Source of the DNA: Acidimicrobiales bacterium
Lineage (GTDB): Bacteria; Actinomycetota; Acidimicrobiia; Acidimicrobiales; JAKAVM01
Assembly (NCBI GenBank): GCA_027451785.1
Contig: DAIDIS010000264.1
Span: forward strand, 1 to 13,140
Reading direction: 5' to 3'
DNA length: 13,140 nt
Part shown: positions 13,079-13,140 of the stretch, piece after piece
Position numbering within the stretch: the stretch's first letter is position 1
How the letters are laid out: each line of letters starts with the position of its first letter
Made by a program: the position numbers and the translations under genes
The notes under the pieces: generated by a model
What the model was told of the DNA's origin: nothing
Database searches by the model: none
Seen by the model: the letters and a program-made list of their open reading frames with translations, nothing else

Positions 13079-13140
13079 TGCCTCCGGTCTTCGGGACCGA
13101 TGGCATCCGGGGTGTTGCCAACTCCGAGCTTACGGCCGAG
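13078..13140 (+). CDS. glmM: Phosphoglucosamine mutase GlmM, N-terminal fragment (runs off window)
   Basis: The first 21 codons from GTG 13078 read MPPVFGTDGIRGVANSELTAE. FGTDGIRGVAN is the N-terminal signature of GlmM, which converts glucosamine-6-phosphate to glucosamine-1-phosphate for UDP-GlcNAc and peptidoglycan synthesis. The GTG shares its first base with the rpsI stop, so translation is coupled. rplM-rpsI-glmM is a common actinobacterial order, which supports the call although the active-site serine is beyond the edge. Confidence 0.93.
   Translation, partial: MPPVFGTDGIRGVANSELTAE

Overview
The window reads as chromosomal DNA of an actinobacterium. Supporting signs are the rplM-rpsI-glmM order, an Rpf-like cell-wall hydrolase, a polyprenol-phosphate-mannose synthase, the actinobacterial trio of PI-kinase-like protein, DUF3090 and MSMEG_4193-type phosphomutase, an FrhB-type (coenzyme F420) iron-sulfur flavoprotein and a luciferase-like oxidoreductase. 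Many GTG/TTG starts, several genes without a Shine-Dalgarno sequence and TANNNT-type -10 boxes also fit. A deep branch such as Acidimicrobiia is possible, but this is only an impression from gene content. I see no insertion sequence, prophage, tRNA, rRNA or CRISPR array.

Layout. 1-1371 (+): the 3' end of an MBOAT O-acyltransferase followed by a secreted or membrane-anchored DUF459 SGNH hydrolase, probably one envelope acylation unit. 1465-4850 (-): a four-gene run transcribed from about 4850, in the order FrhB-like protein, histidine phosphatase/phosphomutase, DUF3090 zinc-ribbon protein, PI3/4-kinase-like protein. 4911-8168 (+), divergent from it: a NimA/PNPOx-like flavin protein, a TauE/SafE transporter and thiC. 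8273-8995 (-): an Rpf-like transglycosylase with a 358-base gene-free upstream region. 9354-10286 (-): a luciferase-like oxidoreductase, divergent from cysH (10517-11230, +). 11320-12138 (+): polyprenol-phosphate-mannose synthase. 12230-13140 (+): rplM, rpsI and the first codons of glmM.

Points of interest. (i) The trio, a proposed kinase/phosphomutase system of unknown substrate, is headed here by an F420-type redox protein whose promoter looks leaderless and back-to-back with another leaderless promoter. (ii) CysH has three of the four cysteines that bind the [4Fe-4S] cluster in APS reductases; the last is valine. (iii) The cysH promoter carries two near-identical 15-base dyads, one over the -35 and one over the predicted start of transcription. 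(iv) Three different short tandem-repeat arrays sit at gene ends. Two of them contain the stop codons of adjacent genes, and the one at 8166-8302 looks like tandem copies of the 3' end of the Rpf-like gene.
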